34,122 nucleotides of DNA from Candidatus Brevibacterium intestinavium (GTDB lineage Bacteria; Actinomycetota; Actinomycetes; Actinomycetales; Brevibacteriaceae). The notes beneath the pieces were generated by a model. The model ran no database searches and was not told where the DNA came from. It was given only the letters and a program-made list of their open reading frames with translations. Within the stretch, counting starts at the first letter, position 1. Each line of letters starts with the position of its first letter. Below are positions 32,131 to 34,122 of this stretch, one piece after another. The stretch is from assembly GCA_019117545.1 (NCBI GenBank), contig DWZN01000073.1, forward strand, positions 1 to 34,122, given 5' to 3'. The translations under genes were made by a program, and so were the position numbers.

Positions 32131-33963
32131 ATGGACCTGCTCTTCAGCGTCGGAGGAATCGGCGTCCTCATTGTCATCATCCTGATCGCGCTGATCGTCA
32201 TCCTGCGCTCCTACAAGATCGCCGCGCCCTCGGAGGCGCTGATCATCACCGGGCGCAATGCGTCCGGGGCGCCGGGGTCGGGGCGGATCGTCATCGGCGG
32301 GCGCGCAGTCGTCTATCCGATCGTGCAGAAGGCGTTCATCCTCTCGCTGTCGTCGCGGCAGATCCAGGTCGAGATCGACGGCATCTCGATCAACGGCATC
32401 GCGCTGCGCCTCAAGGGAGTCGCGCAGGTCAAGGTCGGCGGCACCGAGGACGATGTGCGCAAGGCCGCGCAGCGCTTCCTCGACCAGCAGGAGCAGATCG
32501 ACCACTATTCGAAGGAGATCCTCTCCGGCACCCTGCGCGCGGTCGTCGGCACGCTCACGGTCGAGCAGATCATCCAGGACCGCGCTTCCTTCGCCGCGCA
32601 GGTGCAGGAGGAATCCGCGCACTCGATGAACAACCAGGGTCTGATCATCGACACCTTCCAGATCTCGGCCGTCGAGGACGAGGGCAGCTACCTGCGCGAC
32701 TGGGGTCGTCCCCAGGCCGCCGAGGTGGCCAAGAACGCCGCCATCGCCGAGGCGAACGCCGGGCGTGCCTCGGCCGTCGAGGAGGCCCAGCAGAACGAGG
32801 AGACCCAGAAGCAGCAGGCGCTGACCGACCAGGCCATCGCCGAACAGCAGCAGCAGCTGGCACTGCGCCGTGCGGCGCTGAAGGAGGAAGCCGATCAGCG
32901 GCAGGCGACCGCGGACAATGCCGGCCCCCTGGCCACCGCGGCCGAGAAGCAGAAGCTGCTCGAGAAGGACCGTGTCGTGGCCAAGGAGGCCGCAGAGCTG
33001 CGCGCCGAGCAGCTCGACGCCGAGGTCAGGCGCCCGGCCGATGCCGAACGCTACCGGCAGCAGGCCGAAGCCGACGCCCGCGCCTACGAGATCGAGGCGC
33101 AGGGTCGGGCCGAGGCCGCGGCCGAGCTGCATCGTCGTTCGAAGGACGCCGAGGCGATCCGGCTCGAGGGCGAGGCCCAGGCCGATGCGATCAAGGCCCG
33201 CGGTGAGGCCGAGGCCGAGGCACTGCGGGCGCAGGCCGAGGCCTACAAGCAGTTCAACGATGCGGCCGTGCTGTCGAAGGTGCTCGAGGCGCTGCCGACC
33301 GTCGCCGGTGAGCTCGTCGCTCCCTATGCGAACATCAAGGACCTGTCGATCGTGTCCACCGATGGTGAGTCGAAGCTCGCGAACTCGGTGTCGAACAACC
33401 TCGCGCAGGTCCTCGAGGTGGTGCGCGGCACGACGGGCGTCGACCTCTCCGATCTCGTGGCCAAGGCGAAGGGCCCCGGTGGGGCCGGATCGTCCGGGTC
33501 CGGCGGGGCAGGCTCGTCGGGACCGGGCGGATCCGACCGACCCGACGGGAGCGGGTCGGCCGGGCCAGGCGGAGGCGCGGCTGGCGTCGCGGCCGGGCCG
33601 GGCGCCGGTGGTCCGGCTGGCGACGGTTCGGTTCGCACGGGCGACGCGTCAGCCGTGGGATCGGGCGAGATCGTCGACGGGGTCGTGTCCAACGACTCGG
33701 CGTCGACGGCGGATCGGACGCGTTTCGATCCGAAGGCGTTCCTCGACGACAGCGGCATCGACCTCGACCAGATCGGCGATGAGGTGAAGAAGGCCACCGG
33801 GTTCGACGTGCAGTCCTACATCGACGAGGCCAAGCGCCGCCTGGACGATCGAGACGCGGCCCGCGGCGAGTCGGGCGCCGAGGGCTCCGATTCTCCGCGG
33901 GGCGAGCGCGGCGGCGACGTCGAGGACGGCGACGACGAGGACGGTCGGGAATCCGACGACTGA
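32131..33963 (+). CDS. Flotillin-like SPFH domain protein
   Basis: The 610-residue protein has one N-terminal membrane helix (about 8-28), an SPFH/band 7 domain (about 30-200: SYKIAAPSEALIITGRN, then VQKAFILSLSSRQIQVEIDG) and a long Glu/Ala/Gln-rich coiled coil (about 205-385) with the flotillin repeats AEADARAYEIEAQGRAEAAA and GEAEAEALRAQAEAY. A conserved end of the flotillin core follows (LEALPTVAGELVAPYANIKD). The last 160 residues are Gly/Ser/Pro-rich, with an acidic end (DGDDEDGRESDD). Flotillins organise functional membrane microdomains; no NfeD partner gene is beside it. ATG at 32131 has AAAGG 8 bases upstream; an ATG five codons earlier overlaps that site and is less likely. TAGGAT at 32058-32063 is a possible -10 box. 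Confidence 0.92.
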   Translation: MDLLFSVGGIGVLIVIILIALIVILRSYKIAAPSEALIITGRNASGAPGSGRIVIGGRAVVYPIVQKAFILSLSSRQIQVEIDGISINGIALRLKGVAQVKVGGTEDDVRKAAQRFLDQQEQIDHYSKEILSGTLRAVVGTLTVEQIIQDRASFAAQVQEESAHSMNNQGLIIDTFQISAVEDEGSYLRDWGRPQAAEVAKNAAIAEANAGRASAVEEAQQNEETQKQQALTDQAIAEQQQQLALRRAALKEEADQRQATADNAGPLATAAEKQKLLEKDRVVAKEAAELRAEQLDAEVRRPADAERYRQQAEADARAYEIEAQGRAEAAAELHRRSKDAEAIRLEGEAQADAIKARGEAEAEALRAQAEAYKQFNDAAVLSKVLEALPTVAGELVAPYANIKDLSIVSTDGESKLANSVSNNLAQVLEVVRGTTGVDLSDLVAKAKGPGGAGSSGSGGAGSSGPGGSDRPDGSGSAGPGGGAAGVAAGPGAGGPAGDGSVRTGDASAVGSGEIVDGVVSNDSASTADRTRFDPKAFLDDSGIDLDQIGDEVKKATGFDVQSYIDEAKRRLDDRDAARGESGAEGSDSPRGERGGDVEDGDDEDGRESDD

Positions 33964-33983
33964 CAACCCAGGGCGTCCCCTCC

Positions 33984-34015
33984 GGGCACGGCCACCCCTG
34001 CGGGTGCGGCCGCCC
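33984..34015 (+). terminator. Candidate bulged terminator hairpin after the flotillin-like gene
   Basis: The arms GGGC-AC-GGCC-ACCC and GGGT-GC-GGCC-GCCC pair around a 4-base loop with two-base bulges, 20 bases after the stop. It is GC-rich and lacks a T-run. Confidence 0.4.
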
Positions 34016-34034
34016 CATGGGCTCGCCACACACC

Positions 34035-34053
34035 TACGGGTACGGAACCCGTA
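34035..34053. repeat. Short inverted repeat near the window end
   Basis: TACGGGT (34035-34041) and ACCCGTA (34047-34053) flank 5 bases. The remaining bases to 34122 show no gene I can support. It could be a second terminator arm or an operator for a gene beyond the window. Confidence 0.35.
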
Positions 34054-34122
34054 CGGGGCGCCCATGCGATGCATGCACCGATCGTCGGGGGACCGCCTCG
34101 GCGACCGGTGTCGTCGTCTTAC

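Overview
The window is very GC-rich (long reading frames on every strand, strong third-position GC). It carries actinobacterial hallmarks: a Dcd of the mycobacterial bifunctional dCTP deaminase/dUTPase type, fused MrpAB, VIT1/CCC1 with a ferritin-like N-terminus, DUF3817 and DUF4235 proteins, an LPxTG-anchored secreted peptidase, and several genes whose start codon lies 6-7 bases after a TANNNT-like hexamer, as in leaderless transcripts. A Micrococcales actinomycete, for example Brevibacterium, is my best guess; this is inferred from gene content and was not tested by alignment. I see no rRNA, tRNA, CRISPR array, insertion sequence or phage gene.

Layout. (1) 1-1190, minus: a secreted, very acidic, repeat-rich surface protein cut by the window edge. 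(2) 1624-3326, plus: dcd and an overlapping gene of unknown function. (3) 3491-13308, plus: a tightly packed nine-gene operon made of mrpAB, mrpC, mrpD, mrpE, mrpF and mrpG (Na+/H+ antiporter), then an OmpR-type response regulator, a histidine kinase without an extracytoplasmic sensor domain, and a lipoprotein. Every junction overlaps by 4 or 11 bases. (4) 13431-17374, plus: an S9 peptidase, N-acetylglucosamine-6-phosphate deacetylase (nagA) and an isochorismatase-like protein lacking the catalytic cysteine. (5) 17375-18897: a DUF559-type nuclease-like gene on the minus strand, flanked by two copies of one palindromic element, with a 37-bp tandem repeat. (6) 18898-24083, minus: ogt, then a glycine-betaine/choline-type ABC uptake locus (proV, proW, proX), a terminator, and a second diverged solute-binding protein whose start codon looks damaged. 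(7) 24415-28979: an alpha/beta hydrolase, aroD (plus), two small membrane proteins, a pabC-like PLP enzyme and a VIT1-family transporter. (8) 29326-33963, plus: an LPxTG-anchored M28 aminopeptidase, a DUF3817 membrane protein and a flotillin-like SPFH protein.

Taken together the region is rich in salt, pH and osmotic stress functions: Mrp antiporter, betaine uptake, membrane-organising flotillin, metal transport and surface proteins. The best candidate for an undescribed system is the translational fusion of the Mrp antiporter operon to a private two-component system plus lipoprotein, with acidic tails added to MrpC and MrpF and a long Pro/Gly/Gln tail added to the kinase. Also notable are the palindrome pair around the nuclease-like gene, a hairpin that would mask the ribosome binding site of the first gene, and the proX paralogue with GTA where a GTG start is expected.
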